Shown piece after piece: positions 6,667 through 13,972 of a stretch of 17,672 nt of DNA. Position numbers and translations under genes: made by a program. The stretch's first letter is position 1; each line of letters opens with the position of its first letter. This stretch comes from Spirochaetaceae bacterium. GTDB taxonomy: Bacteria; Spirochaetota; Spirochaetia; DSM-2461. Where the stretch lies: NCBI GenBank assembly GCA_016342385.1, contig JAEINM010000029.1, forward strand, positions 1 to 17,672, written 5' to 3'. Below the pieces are notes generated by a model that did no database searches, was not told the DNA's origin, and saw only the letters and a list, made by a program, of their open reading frames with translations.

Positions 6667-7929
6667 TTAAGATTTTACAACTGGAATATCCTTCCAGCTG
6701 GTCGTATAGCGCGGAGAGAGCTTTTCCCTTTTCATCTGCCAGCTGCTCATCTTTCTTTTACTCATGCAGTTTACGGTATTTCTGCCGTATTTTTTATTGA
6801 CACTGTCCACAGATTTCATAATTTCATACTTTCGGGGATCTTCTCTGACAAACAGATCGAGCTGTCCTCTCTTTTCCTCTTCAATTCCCGTCAGGTATAC
6901 TGTAATTTTCTTGTATTTAAACCCTTTCCGGAATATTTTATCCAGACCCTTCTGAGCGGCTCTGATGATATCGGGCGGGTAGGAACTGGGGACAGAGAGC
7001 TCCACAGTGGCGGCATTGGAATACTGATTTTCCTCTTTTCTGAAATAATTGGTGCTCACAGATATATTGACATACCGGCAGACCGATCCCTGCTTCCGGA
7101 GTTTTTCCGATGCTGTCGTTCCGTAATCGGCGGCGGCTTCTCTCAGGTCTATGTATTCTGTGACGGGATAGCTGAAACTTTTGGAAGAGAGAATCCCTTT
7201 TTTGGGAGGAGGTGTCATTTCCATATCGATTGAAGGGCGACCTTCCAGTTCCCATTTTGTTCTAAGGCCGACCATAGTCAGATTTTTTTTGACCCATGAA
7301 TCACTCTGCTGTGTTAGTTGCAGAGCGTTGTGAATCCCCTTTTTATTGAGGAAGGCCTTATATTGTCTTCCTATCCCCCATATGTCACCCACTTCCAGCG
7401 ATGAGAGAAACTCATTCCGGTCACTGCCGCTCATGTCGCAATATCCCAGAGGGCTTTTTTTAGCCACTCTGTTGGCCGCCTTGGCCAGGGTCTTGGTCGG
7501 AGCGATTCCCACGGAAACAGGGATTCCCGTCCAGCTCATGACTGTGCGTCTTATAAGATCGGCATAGTCGTCGTGTTTTTCCCCTTTAAGAATGAGAAAA
7601 GCTTCATCTACAGAATAAATCTCTATCTCAACGGCAAAGGTGCGCAGAATATCCATTACTCTCCTGGACAGATCGTGATAGAGAGTGTAATTCGATGAGA
7701 ACACGGAAATATCATATTTCTGTATATACTGCCCGACTTTAAAGAGGGGGATTCCCCGGGGAATCCCCAGGGCTTTTGCCTCCCGGCTCATGGCCACGAC
7801 ACACCCGTCATTATTGGAGAGCACAATAACCGGCCTATGCTTCAGGTCCGGCCGGAAAACCTTTTCACAGGAGGCGTAAAATGTGTTGCAGTCCACCAGT
7901 GCGTATTTATAGGAGTGAGTGGATAGCAT
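6667..7929 (-). CDS. umuC: translesion DNA polymerase V catalytic subunit (Y family)
   Basis: The chosen ATG (7927-7929) yields 420 residues, close to E. coli UmuC (422), and has GGGGAG 9 nt upstream. It lies inside the umuD 3' end, a 23-bp overlap implying coupled translation. With UmuD' it would copy past DNA lesions in the SOS response. Motifs are YALVDCNTFYASCE (metal ligand D13), VVAMSREAKALGI, the catalytic acidic pair in YSVDEAFL (D108, E109), and IPVSVGIAPTKTLAKAAN. RGQLDLFV near residues 354-361 matches the sliding-clamp-binding motif QLxLF. The region after it is about 60 residues, basic, with no recognised motif. An upstream in-frame ATG at 7968 would add 13 residues that look unlike the family. 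Confidence 0.95.
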   Translation of the reverse strand: MLSTHSYKYALVDCNTFYASCEKVFRPDLKHRPVIVLSNNDGCVVAMSREAKALGIPRGIPLFKVGQYIQKYDISVFSSNYTLYHDLSRRVMDILRTFAVEIEIYSVDEAFLILKGEKHDDYADLIRRTVMSWTGIPVSVGIAPTKTLAKAANRVAKKSPLGYCDMSGSDRNEFLSSLEVGDIWGIGRQYKAFLNKKGIHNALQLTQQSDSWVKKNLTMVGLRTKWELEGRPSIDMEMTPPPKKGILSSKSFSYPVTEYIDLREAAADYGTTASEKLRKQGSVCRYVNISVSTNYFRKEENQYSNAATVELSVPSSYPPDIIRAAQKGLDKIFRKGFKYKKITVYLTGIEEEKRGQLDLFVREDPRKYEIMKSVDSVNKKYGRNTVNCMSKRKMSSWQMKREKLSPRYTTSWKDIPVVKS

Positions 7930-8335
7930 AGGTAACAACTCCCCAGACCTGAAATTCCATCTCTTCACTTATTTCTATAACGGGATAGTCGGGGTTTTCC
8001 GGGCACAGATAATAGCGCCCCAGCTCCTTGGTCAGTCTCTTTACAGTGAATTCTCCACTGACAATGGCGACTATAATAGAGTTGTTTGCAGGTTTCACAG
8101 ATCGGTCAACCACCAGAAGGTCTCCCGTATTGATTCCCGCGCCGGACATGGAGTCTCCCTGGACCCGGACTACGAAGGTCGCGGCTTTGTTTTTTACCAG
8201 ATATTCATTGAAATCCAGAGAACTGTCGGAATAATCATCTGCCGGAGAGGGGAACCCGGCCTTGATAAGATCGCAGTAGAGCGGAATGTTTAGAGATTTG
8301 GGGTCACGGGCCGGAAAAGTAAATAAACTATTCAT
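7907..8335 (-). CDS. umuD: UmuD, self-cleaving S24-family subunit of DNA polymerase V
   Basis: This 142-residue protein compares with 139 in E. coli. RecA-nucleoprotein-stimulated self-cleavage gives UmuD', which activates UmuC. The cleavage site AGFPSP is present (A26-G27), as are the serine of GDSM (S62) and the lysine of FTVKRL (K99), the Ser-Lys dyad. The N-terminus TFPARDPKSLNIPLYCDLIKAG matches the UmuD pattern rather than LexA, and there is no DNA-binding domain. It overlaps umuC. No Shine-Dalgarno sequence precedes the ATG; the -10 hexamer ends 6 nt before it, which suggests a leaderless message. Confidence 0.95.
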   Translation of the reverse strand: MNSLFTFPARDPKSLNIPLYCDLIKAGFPSPADDYSDSSLDFNEYLVKNKAATFVVRVQGDSMSGAGINTGDLLVVDRSVKPANNSIIVAIVSGEFTVKRLTKELGRYYLCPENPDYPVIEISEEMEFQVWGVVTYAIHSLL

Positions 8336-8341
8336 ATGTTA

Positions 8342-8370
8342 AGTATAATGAAAATGTTTCCGGGAGTCAA
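8342..8370 (-). promoter_or_regulatory. sigma-70 promoter of umuDC
   Basis: On the minus strand TTGACT (8365-8370), 17 bp and TATACT (8342-8347) form a strong promoter. The predicted start falls on or within a base of the umuD ATG. The spacer carries a GAAA-N3-TTTC dyad (8350-8360) that could be an operator. No E. coli-type (CTGT-N8-ACAG) or Bacillus-type (GAAC-N4-GTTC) LexA box is visible. Confidence 0.7.
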
Positions 8371-8371
8371 T

Positions 8372-8415
8372 AATATCCGGTAGAGACAAGGTATGCCTTG
8401 TCTCTACCGGATATT
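8372..8415. repeat. REP-like palindrome, copy 1
   Basis: A perfect 20-bp inverted repeat encloses TATG. The inner part reads GTAG-AGACAAGG, TATG, CCTTGTCT-CTAC, and the outer part AATATCCG...CGGATATT. GTAG at the hairpin foot is the signature of REP elements handled by RAYT transposases. It abuts the umuD -35 box with 1 bp between and follows the rpsD terminator. Confidence 0.85.
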
Positions 8416-8433
8416 GTATGGGTATTGGCAAAT

Positions 8434-8461
8434 AAAAAAAAGAGCCCCGAAAGGCTCTTTT
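8434..8461 (-). terminator. rho-independent terminator of rpsD
   Basis: Arms AAAAGAGCC (8438-8446) and GGCTCTTTT (8453-8461) enclose CCGAAA. On the minus strand the stem is followed by a run of eight T, so it terminates rpsD 40-odd bp after its stop. A shorter T-run on the plus strand may allow weak bidirectional action. Confidence 0.92.
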
Positions 8462-8469
8462 CATATAGC

Positions 8470-8497
8470 GTTGAGGCAAGGTAAGCCTTGTCTCTCC
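8470..8497 (+). repeat. REP-like palindrome, copy 2 (imperfect)
   Basis: GTTGAGGCAAGG, TAAG, CCTTGTCTCTCC. The 9-bp stem has one G-T mismatch. It matches the reverse complement of copy 3 (16397-16424) at 25 of 28 positions. It lies in the rpsD 3' untranslated region between the stop codon and the terminator. Confidence 0.75.
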
Positions 8498-8502
8498 AAT
8501 CT

Positions 8503-9120
8503 TTATTTAGAGTAGTACTCAACCACCATCTGCTCATTGGCAACAGTGTCAATATCAACTCTGAAAGGAAGTCTTTCGATTTTTCCCTTGAGCCCGTCTT
8601 CGGAGAAGCTGAGCCATGAAGGAAGTGATCTGTCATTCTTGGAAACACATTCTCTCAAGACTTTTTTTGTAGCATCATTATCTTTAACAAGAATCTCATC
8701 ACCTTCTCTTACAACAATTGAAGGGATGTTCGATCTCTTTCCGTTTAGTCTGATGTGACCGTGATTAACGAACTGTCTTGCCTGGGCTCTACTCTGAGCC
8801 ATTCCCAATCTGTAAACAACATTGTCCAGTCTTCTCTCGAGAAGAATCATCATGTTATCACCAGTCAGACCGGCAATTTTTTTTGCTTTTACGAAAATGT
8901 TATAGAACTGCTTTTCGCTTAAGCCGTAAGCAAATCTGATTTTCTGTTTTTCAACGAGCTGCTTACCGTAATCACTTTCTTTTTTTCTTACTCTTTTCCC
9001 TTTTTCTATACCGGGACCATGAGGTTTCTTTTTCAGTAATTTATCGTATTTATGGTTACCATAAATGTTGACACCTAAACGGCGGACAATTTTACCTTTT
9101 GCTTTGGAATTTCTTGCCAT
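8503..9120 (-). CDS. rpsD: 30S ribosomal protein S4
   Basis: At 205 residues this is full length. S4 nucleates 30S assembly on the 5' domain of 16S rRNA. The N-terminus MARNSKAKGKIVRRLGVN, the core KQLVEKQKIRFAYGLSEKQF, and the S4 RNA-binding domain (about 95-155; LERRLDNVVYRLG, SRAQARQFVNHGHI, VREGDEILVKD) are unmistakable. The four-cysteine zinc motif of some S4 proteins is absent. The ATG follows AAGGATAAGG. The gene stands alone, outside the S13-S11-S4-rpoA cluster, with its own promoter and terminator, as in spirochaetes. Confidence 0.98.
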   Translation of the reverse strand: MARNSKAKGKIVRRLGVNIYGNHKYDKLLKKKPHGPGIEKGKRVRKKESDYGKQLVEKQKIRFAYGLSEKQFYNIFVKAKKIAGLTGDNMMILLERRLDNVVYRLGMAQSRAQARQFVNHGHIRLNGKRSNIPSIVVREGDEILVKDNDATKKVLRECVSKNDRSLPSWLSFSEDGLKGKIERLPFRVDIDTVANEQMVVEYYSK

Positions 9121-9170
9121 TACTATACCTTATCCTTTAAGTTTTTCGATTCGTTCTGAACCGGAAACAA

Positions 9171-9200
9171 ATAGTACATCTGAATAATTAGCCATGTCAA
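9171..9200 (-). promoter_or_regulatory. probable sigma-70 promoter of rpsD
   Basis: On the minus strand a perfect TTGACA (9195-9200), an 18-bp spacer and TACTAT (9171-9176) would start transcription near 9163, giving an untranslated leader of about 43 nt. The -10 is only a fair match. Confidence 0.55.
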
Positions 9201-9242
9201 TGCGATGGAGCTCTTTCATGTCATCTTTCTCTGATTAATTAT

Positions 9243-9272
9243 TGGATATTCTTATGAATGATATACTATAAA
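9243..9272 (+). promoter_or_regulatory. possible promoter of the Dabb gene
   Basis: TTGGAT (9243-9248), 18 bp and TATAAA (9267-9272) precede AAGG and the ATG at 9291. TATACT at 9262-9267 is an overlapping alternative -10. The DNA is AT-rich, so chance matches are likely. Confidence 0.35.
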
Positions 9273-9290
9273 GGATACAAGGAATAAAAA

Positions 9291-9572
9291 ATGATAAAAC
9301 ATGTGGTTATGTGGAAGCTGAAAAATATTTCTGATGGAGATGAGGTCGTTAAAAGGCTGAAAAATCTTGAAGGTCGTATTCCCGGACTAATTAGTATTGA
9401 TGCAGGAACCGATACTAATAGAAGTGGCGCTGCTTTTGATGTTGTTCTTATTTCACAACATACTTCGCAGGAAGCTCTGAATTCTTATCAGTTGCATCCC
9501 GAGCACTTAGAAGTAAAAGAATACATCGGTTCAGTGGTAAAAGAGCGGATTGTTGTCGATTTCAGCAATTAA
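9291..9572 (+). CDS. Dabb (stress-responsive alpha/beta-barrel) family protein
   Basis: This 93-residue protein begins MIKHVVMWKLK, with the family's I-x-H-x-V-x-x-K start. It continues with PGLISIDAGTDTNRS, AAFDVVLISQHTSQEALNSYQLHPEHLEV and ends in a hydrophobic strand (KERIVVDF), the usual pattern of small Dabb ferredoxin-like barrels. AAGGAA precedes the ATG. Members bind diverse small molecules or are linked to stress, and many have no known reaction, so no substrate is assigned. It is followed 49 bp later by the HD-GYP gene on the same strand; a shared transcript is possible, but the two have no evident functional link. Confidence 0.85.
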   Translation: MIKHVVMWKLKNISDGDEVVKRLKNLEGRIPGLISIDAGTDTNRSGAAFDVVLISQHTSQEALNSYQLHPEHLEVKEYIGSVVKERIVVDFSN

Positions 9573-9621
9573 TCTGTAAAAAAATAAGGATAAGTTTTAA
9601 TCAATAGATTATATTCAAGTT

Positions 9622-10845
9622 ATGGCGGTAAAAAACAAACTTAAACGAATTTTAGAAATTGACTCTGATCTCAATCGCTTGCAGGACCTTGATCTGCTCT
9701 TAGACAGGGTTCTTCTCGATGCCCGAAGATCGGTGAATGCCGATGCCGGGTCTATTTATATTGCTGAAAAAGGGCAGTTGAACTTTAAATATTCCCATAA
9801 TGATACGAAACAGAAAGAGCTGGAGCCGGGACAAAAACTGATCTACTCTTATTTTACAGTAGATATAAATGAGTCTTCCATTGCCGGTTATGTCGCTGCG
9901 AATCAGGTTCCTCTGAATATTCCCAATATGTACAGGATTCCCAAGTCTCGGCCTTATAGTTTTAATTCCTGGTATGACGAGCAATCGGGTTACAAGACTA
10001 TCTCGACGCTGACCATTCCTCTTATTTCCAACCAGGGTGTTGTTCTTGGTGTTCTCCAGTTAATCAATGCCAAAAATGATGAAGGACACATTGTCGGTTT
10101 CAGGAAAACCGACGAGTCCTTCCTTATGCATTTTGCCAGTGTTGCCACAGTTGCCATACAGAGAGCGCAAATGACGAGACAATTGCTACTTCGTATGATA
10201 AAGATGGCAGAGATGCGTGATCCAAAGGAAACAGGGCCTCATGTAAAACGGGTAGCCGGGTATTCTGTCGAGATCTATGAGGAGTGGGCAAGGCTTAAGA
10301 ATATTCCCGAAGAACAGATTGAAAAAGATATTGACATTCTGAGAATGGCCGCCATGCTCCACGATGTGGGTAAAGTCGGTATTTCCGATTTAATTCTAAA
10401 GAAACCGGCCAGATTCACAGAGGAAGAATTCCTGATTATGCAGTCCCACAGTTATATCGGAGCCCAGCTCTTTGTAGGGAAACAATCGGAATTTGATCAG
10501 ATGTCAATGGACATTGCTCTCTATCATCATGAAAACTGGGATGGTAGCGGTTATCCCGGACGGGTTGATATGTTTACAGGGCAGCCTATCGATCACGATG
10601 AATATGGTAATAACGGATTAAAAGGGGAAGATATTCCCATCATGGCCCGGATTGTCTCTCTGGCTGATGTTTATGATGCTCTTTCTTGTCGAAGAGTCTA
10701 TAAAGAAGCCTGGGACGAAGATCGGGTTCACACAGAATTGAAAAAATGCCGGGGACAAAAATTCGATCCCGATCTTATTGATATTTTCTTTAATATCCTG
10801 CCTCATATCCAGCAGGTTAAAGCACAGTACCCCGATACGGAATAA
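9622..10845 (+). CDS. GAF + HD-GYP cyclic-di-GMP phosphodiesterase
   Basis: This 407-residue cytosolic signalling protein has no membrane segment. An N-terminal GAF sensor domain (about 20-180; DAGSIYIAEKGQL, TLTIPLISNQGVVLGVLQLINA) is followed by an HD-GYP domain (about 185-390). Metal ligands HD are in MLHDVGKVGI (H247, D248), with HHENWDGSGYPGR (GYP 310-312) and DVYDALSCRRVYKEAW downstream. HD-GYP enzymes hydrolyse cyclic-di-GMP to pGpG or GMP, which usually favours motility over surface attachment. All key residues are present, so it is probably active. The GAF ligand is unknown. No Shine-Dalgarno is adjacent to the ATG; TATATT ends 6 nt upstream, although no matching -35 is seen. An influence on the pilus genes in this window is possible but unproven. 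Confidence 0.93.
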   Translation: MAVKNKLKRILEIDSDLNRLQDLDLLLDRVLLDARRSVNADAGSIYIAEKGQLNFKYSHNDTKQKELEPGQKLIYSYFTVDINESSIAGYVAANQVPLNIPNMYRIPKSRPYSFNSWYDEQSGYKTISTLTIPLISNQGVVLGVLQLINAKNDEGHIVGFRKTDESFLMHFASVATVAIQRAQMTRQLLLRMIKMAEMRDPKETGPHVKRVAGYSVEIYEEWARLKNIPEEQIEKDIDILRMAAMLHDVGKVGISDLILKKPARFTEEEFLIMQSHSYIGAQLFVGKQSEFDQMSMDIALYHHENWDGSGYPGRVDMFTGQPIDHDEYGNNGLKGEDIPIMARIVSLADVYDALSCRRVYKEAWDEDRVHTELKKCRGQKFDPDLIDIFFNILPHIQQVKAQYPDTE

Positions 10846-10881
10846 AGAGGCTGACTTCAGTTTCATCTGTCTCTAGTGTTA

Positions 10882-12396
10882 TTACTCAATTCTCCCTTTT
10901 AACAGTGAACTTTCTCCTGTGTTATTTTTTATATCCAGTACAATTCTATCATCAAAAAATTCAGCTACCACCTTTGTTCTCAAGGATCCTCCCTGTTCCA
11001 TCATAATGAAGCGGAATCTATTTTCACTCATCCAGGCACCTTTTACAGCCATATCTTCATTTTCATTCAATAGGAATTTACCATTTAATCCTATTGGGTA
11101 GATTTCTGGATTTTCTCCATAATAAACATGTACTTCTGCAGTCCGGTTTCCAAATAAGAATTGGATTTTATCAATACTTTTATTATTGATTGTGAGTTTG
11201 TACTTATTACTGCTGATTGCTTGTGCGGTTACAGGAAACTCCCCTATGGGAGTCGTCGCAGGATTGCTAAGCCGTTCCTCCAGCTGGACCAATTTCTGAA
11301 AAGATAATCCGTTTTCGGGCAAAACAGTTTCTTTCCCTAATGAGTTGAGAACAAAGGAGTTGAACAAATTCTCAGGTATTTGGATCTTTTCTTCACTAAG
11401 CGAACTGGTAATAACTGCAATCAGGTTTTCTTTTCGGTTGATTATCAGATATTGACCTGAAAATCCCACAGCCATAAATTGGTTCTCATCACTTATCCAC
11501 CATTGAAATCCATAATTTTTCTGCAATGTATTTGTCTCAACCTGTACTTTTGTGGAGTCCTTCAGGTAGGCAGATGAGACTATTTGCTTCTCTGCCCATT
11601 TTCCCTTATTCAGCACTAGTAGACCGATTTTTGCCATATCGAGAGGTTTGATTCTCATCTCTCCCCATCCGATGTTGATGCCGTCAGGGCTGACAGGCCA
11701 CTGTATGTCAGAAATTCCCAGAGGCACAAATAAATTCTCAGCTGCAAAATCCAGAGGGCTTTGACCCGTAGATCTTGATAAAATTGATGTTAGAAGGAAC
11801 GATGACATATTGCTGTACTCAAATCGATCTCCCGGAGCTGAAACCATAGGGAGATTCAATATATATGAAGTCCAGTCGTAGGTTTGAATCATTTTTTTCA
11901 AACCGTCCCATCGATAGAGATAGGAGTCTCGACTGTCTAAGCTTGTGGTCATAGTCAATAGATGACGGAGAGTCAGATTCTGTTTATCATCTGTTAAATC
12001 CCGAAAATTGTAATAAGTGTAAAAATCAAGTACGGGCTGATTCACATCATTAATGTAATCTTTATCAATGGCGATCCCGATTAGTATGGAGACTATACTT
12101 TTTGTACATGAATGTATGATATGCCGGTCTTCGGATCTGAACGGGTGAATATATGTGTCCAGGATAAGATATCCGTTCCGGATTATGTGAATACTATCTA
12201 TGGGAATTTTTTCCTTTTCTACATATTCCAGCATTAGAGCCAGCTTTTCTGAATCCATACCCTGTTGTTCAGGAGTTGAACGACGCCAGTTTTCAGTCGG
12301 CCAGTAGTCCTGGGAGAATTCCAATCGACTACAGGTGGAAGAAATAAAAAAACACGAAATTAAAAGAATGACAACATGAGTTCTGCAATAGGACAT
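10882..12396 (-). CDS. lipoprotein serine hydrolase, class C beta-lactamase fold
   Basis: This 504-residue protein begins with a short signal peptide and a lipobox-like SSTC (C22), so it is probably a membrane-anchored lipoprotein facing the periplasm. The N-terminal 360 or so residues carry the penicillin-recognising fold. S96-C-T-K99 (HSCTKSIVSILIG) is the nucleophile motif and Y194-S-N196 (RFEYSNMSSFLL) the second motif. The region GFSGQYLIIN stands where KTG or its relatives lie. LRHLLTMTTSLDS and APGDRFEYSN are typical of the beta-lactamase-related / 6-aminohexanoate-dimer hydrolase group (PF00144). The last 140 residues form a separate beta-rich domain. Substrate is not predictable: esterase, peptidase or amide hydrolase are all possible, and antibiotic resistance should not be assumed. 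GAGGA precedes the ATG. It converges with the HD-GYP gene. Confidence 0.88.
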   Translation of the reverse strand: MSYCRTHVVILLISCFFISSTCSRLEFSQDYWPTENWRRSTPEQQGMDSEKLALMLEYVEKEKIPIDSIHIIRNGYLILDTYIHPFRSEDRHIIHSCTKSIVSILIGIAIDKDYINDVNQPVLDFYTYYNFRDLTDDKQNLTLRHLLTMTTSLDSRDSYLYRWDGLKKMIQTYDWTSYILNLPMVSAPGDRFEYSNMSSFLLTSILSRSTGQSPLDFAAENLFVPLGISDIQWPVSPDGINIGWGEMRIKPLDMAKIGLLVLNKGKWAEKQIVSSAYLKDSTKVQVETNTLQKNYGFQWWISDENQFMAVGFSGQYLIINRKENLIAVITSSLSEEKIQIPENLFNSFVLNSLGKETVLPENGLSFQKLVQLEERLSNPATTPIGEFPVTAQAISSNKYKLTINNKSIDKIQFLFGNRTAEVHVYYGENPEIYPIGLNGKFLLNENEDMAVKGAWMSENRFRFIMMEQGGSLRTKVVAEFFDDRIVLDIKNNTGESSLLKGRIE

Positions 12397-12440
12397 TTTA
12401 TTCCTCTAAATTGTAAAAAAGAATTTTAAATCCAATTTTT

Positions 12441-12470
12441 TTGACAGTTTACAGTCTCCTCGATTACTCT
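12441..12470 (+). promoter_or_regulatory. possible promoter of the nfeD-floA operon
   Basis: A perfect TTGACA (12441-12446) is followed after 18 bp by TACTCT (12465-12470), a poor -10. It lies in the 93-bp divergent interval between the lipoprotein gene and nfeD. Only the -35 is convincing. Confidence 0.3.
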
Positions 12471-12489
12471 TTAAGTATAGAGGATTTCT

Positions 12490-13971
12490 ATGCTGAAAAA
12501 AGCTATATATTTATCTTTTGTAGTATTTGTTCTCTCTTCATCAATTCTAACCTCCCAGGAAAAATCTAATTCTAAGGGTCCGGTCTATGTTATTCCCATA
12601 AATGAGGATATAGATCAGTTTTTGGTGGTCTATCTTAAAAGAAGTATTGTAAAAGCCAGGGAAGCTGAATCTCCCATGATTATTTTTGAACTCAATACTT
12701 TTGGCGGCCGGGTAGATTCCGCTCTGGAAATAACTTCTTTAATCGGCTCTGTCAGCTGGGCACAGACCGTGGCCTACATCCCTTCCAGTACGGGGGGGAC
12801 TGGTGTCAGCTGGTCTGCCGGCGCCTTAATTTCCTTCTCCTGTGACAGCATCTATATGGATGCCGGTACATCCATCGGTGCGGCAGCTCCTGTCTATCAG
12901 AGCCCTGAGGGAATGGTTATGGCCGAGGAAAAGGTTGTCAGTGCAGTCAGAGGACAGATGGCGGCTCTGGCAGAGAAGAATGGATACTCCAAATCCATAG
13001 CACTTGCCATGGTTGATAATGAAATTGAATTATATGAAGTCGATACAGAAGAGGGAGTCAGACTGCTCACTCCCGATGAAATTGATGAAATGGAAAGAGT
13101 CAGCGGTGAAAAACCGGAACAGGGGAAACTGATATCCGCAGAAGGGAAGCTTCTGACGCTGACTGCTGGAGAAATGGAGAAATACGGCGTTTCCTCGGGA
13201 ACCGTTACAGGTCGGGAAAATCTCTATGAAACACTATCAGTCACCTTTTCTTCTGTGGTCGTTCTGGAAAAAACCCGGTCAGACTGGCTTGTCGCTTTTA
13301 TCAGCAGTGCGGCTGTAACAAGTCTGCTGGTCATGATCGGTATGGTGGCACTCTACCTCGAGGTGACCAGTCCGGGATTCGGTATTCCCGGTACAATCGC
13401 GCTGATTTGTTTTGCGGTTGTTTTTTCCGCCAGTATTCTTATCGGAAATATGGGGTCTCTGGAACTTCTGCTATTTCTCGCCGGTGTCATTTTACTGTTG
13501 GTGGAAATTTTCATTATTCCGGGATTCGGTGTTACGGGGATCAGCGGGATCGTGCTGATATTGCTGGCGCTTGTTTTGTCGCGACAGGATTTTGTTGTTC
13601 CCGAATTTGTCTGGCAGTGGGACCTGTTTAAGAAAAACCTTCTCTATGTCTCCCTGAGTTTGGTAGGTGCTCTGGCTCTAATCGGTGTTCTAATGGTTTC
13701 TCTTCCCCATTCCAGATTGTTCAGCAGACTGGTATTAAAACCTGTTGATGACAGTTCGGAGGACAAAGAAAAAAGCCCGGATTCTCTTACAATATCAGGT
13801 GATCGGGTAGGAGAAAAAGCTGTGACACTGACGGACCTCAGACCCGTTGGGAAAGCAGACTTCAACGGCCCGGTTTTAATTGTTCAAACTGATGGAGAGT
13901 ATATTGATAAAGGAACAGAAGTCGTTGTTATTCGCAAAGAGGGACTGCGTCTTGTAGTCAGGAGAGTTTAA
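12490..13971 (+). CDS. nfeD: long-form NfeD membrane serine protease (ClpP-like + NfeD domain)
   Basis: This 493-residue protein starts with a signal peptide or anchor (1-22). A ClpP/SppA-like protease domain (about 30-230) carries FELNTFGGRVDSALEI, the nucleophile in SWSAGALIS (S109; family G-x-x-x-S-A-G-A) and the general base lysine EEK (K148). Several transmembrane helices (about 260-400) and a C-terminal NfeD OB-fold domain (about 430-493; VGEKAVTLTDLRPVGKADFNG) follow. It is the standard partner of SPFH/flotillin proteins, here floA, whose ATG follows after 1 bp. AGAGGA sits 5 nt before the ATG. It probably processes membrane proteins or supports membrane microdomains; real substrates are unknown. 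A segment of about 25 residues around SSTGGTGVSW departs from the usual glycine-alanine run but keeps the dyad. Confidence 0.93.
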   Translation: MLKKAIYLSFVVFVLSSSILTSQEKSNSKGPVYVIPINEDIDQFLVVYLKRSIVKAREAESPMIIFELNTFGGRVDSALEITSLIGSVSWAQTVAYIPSSTGGTGVSWSAGALISFSCDSIYMDAGTSIGAAAPVYQSPEGMVMAEEKVVSAVRGQMAALAEKNGYSKSIALAMVDNEIELYEVDTEEGVRLLTPDEIDEMERVSGEKPEQGKLISAEGKLLTLTAGEMEKYGVSSGTVTGRENLYETLSVTFSSVVVLEKTRSDWLVAFISSAAVTSLLVMIGMVALYLEVTSPGFGIPGTIALICFAVVFSASILIGNMGSLELLLFLAGVILLLVEIFIIPGFGVTGISGIVLILLALVLSRQDFVVPEFVWQWDLFKKNLLYVSLSLVGALALIGVLMVSLPHSRLFSRLVLKPVDDSSEDKEKSPDSLTISGDRVGEKAVTLTDLRPVGKADFNGPVLIVQTDGEYIDKGTEVVVIRKEGLRLVVRRV

Positions 13972-13972
13972 A

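Noticed and set aside
6640..6700. TTGTAA-N17-TATTTT as promoter for the response regulator
   Set aside because: The -10 match is poor and the stretch is AT-rich; the 31-bp gap after umuC allows simple read-through.
6556..7233. 225-codon open frame on the plus strand across the start of the regulator gene and the umuC 3' half
   Set aside because: It is antisense to two well-supported genes, has no family motif and no ribosome-binding site, and its composition reflects the opposite frames.
7930..7968. umuC starting at the upstream ATG 7968
   Set aside because: ATG 7929 has GGGGAG at good spacing and restores the usual UmuC N-terminus and length.
8372..8497. CRISPR array
   Set aside because: Two palindromes with different flanks and no regular spacers, and a third inverted copy 8 kb away, fit a dispersed REP family.
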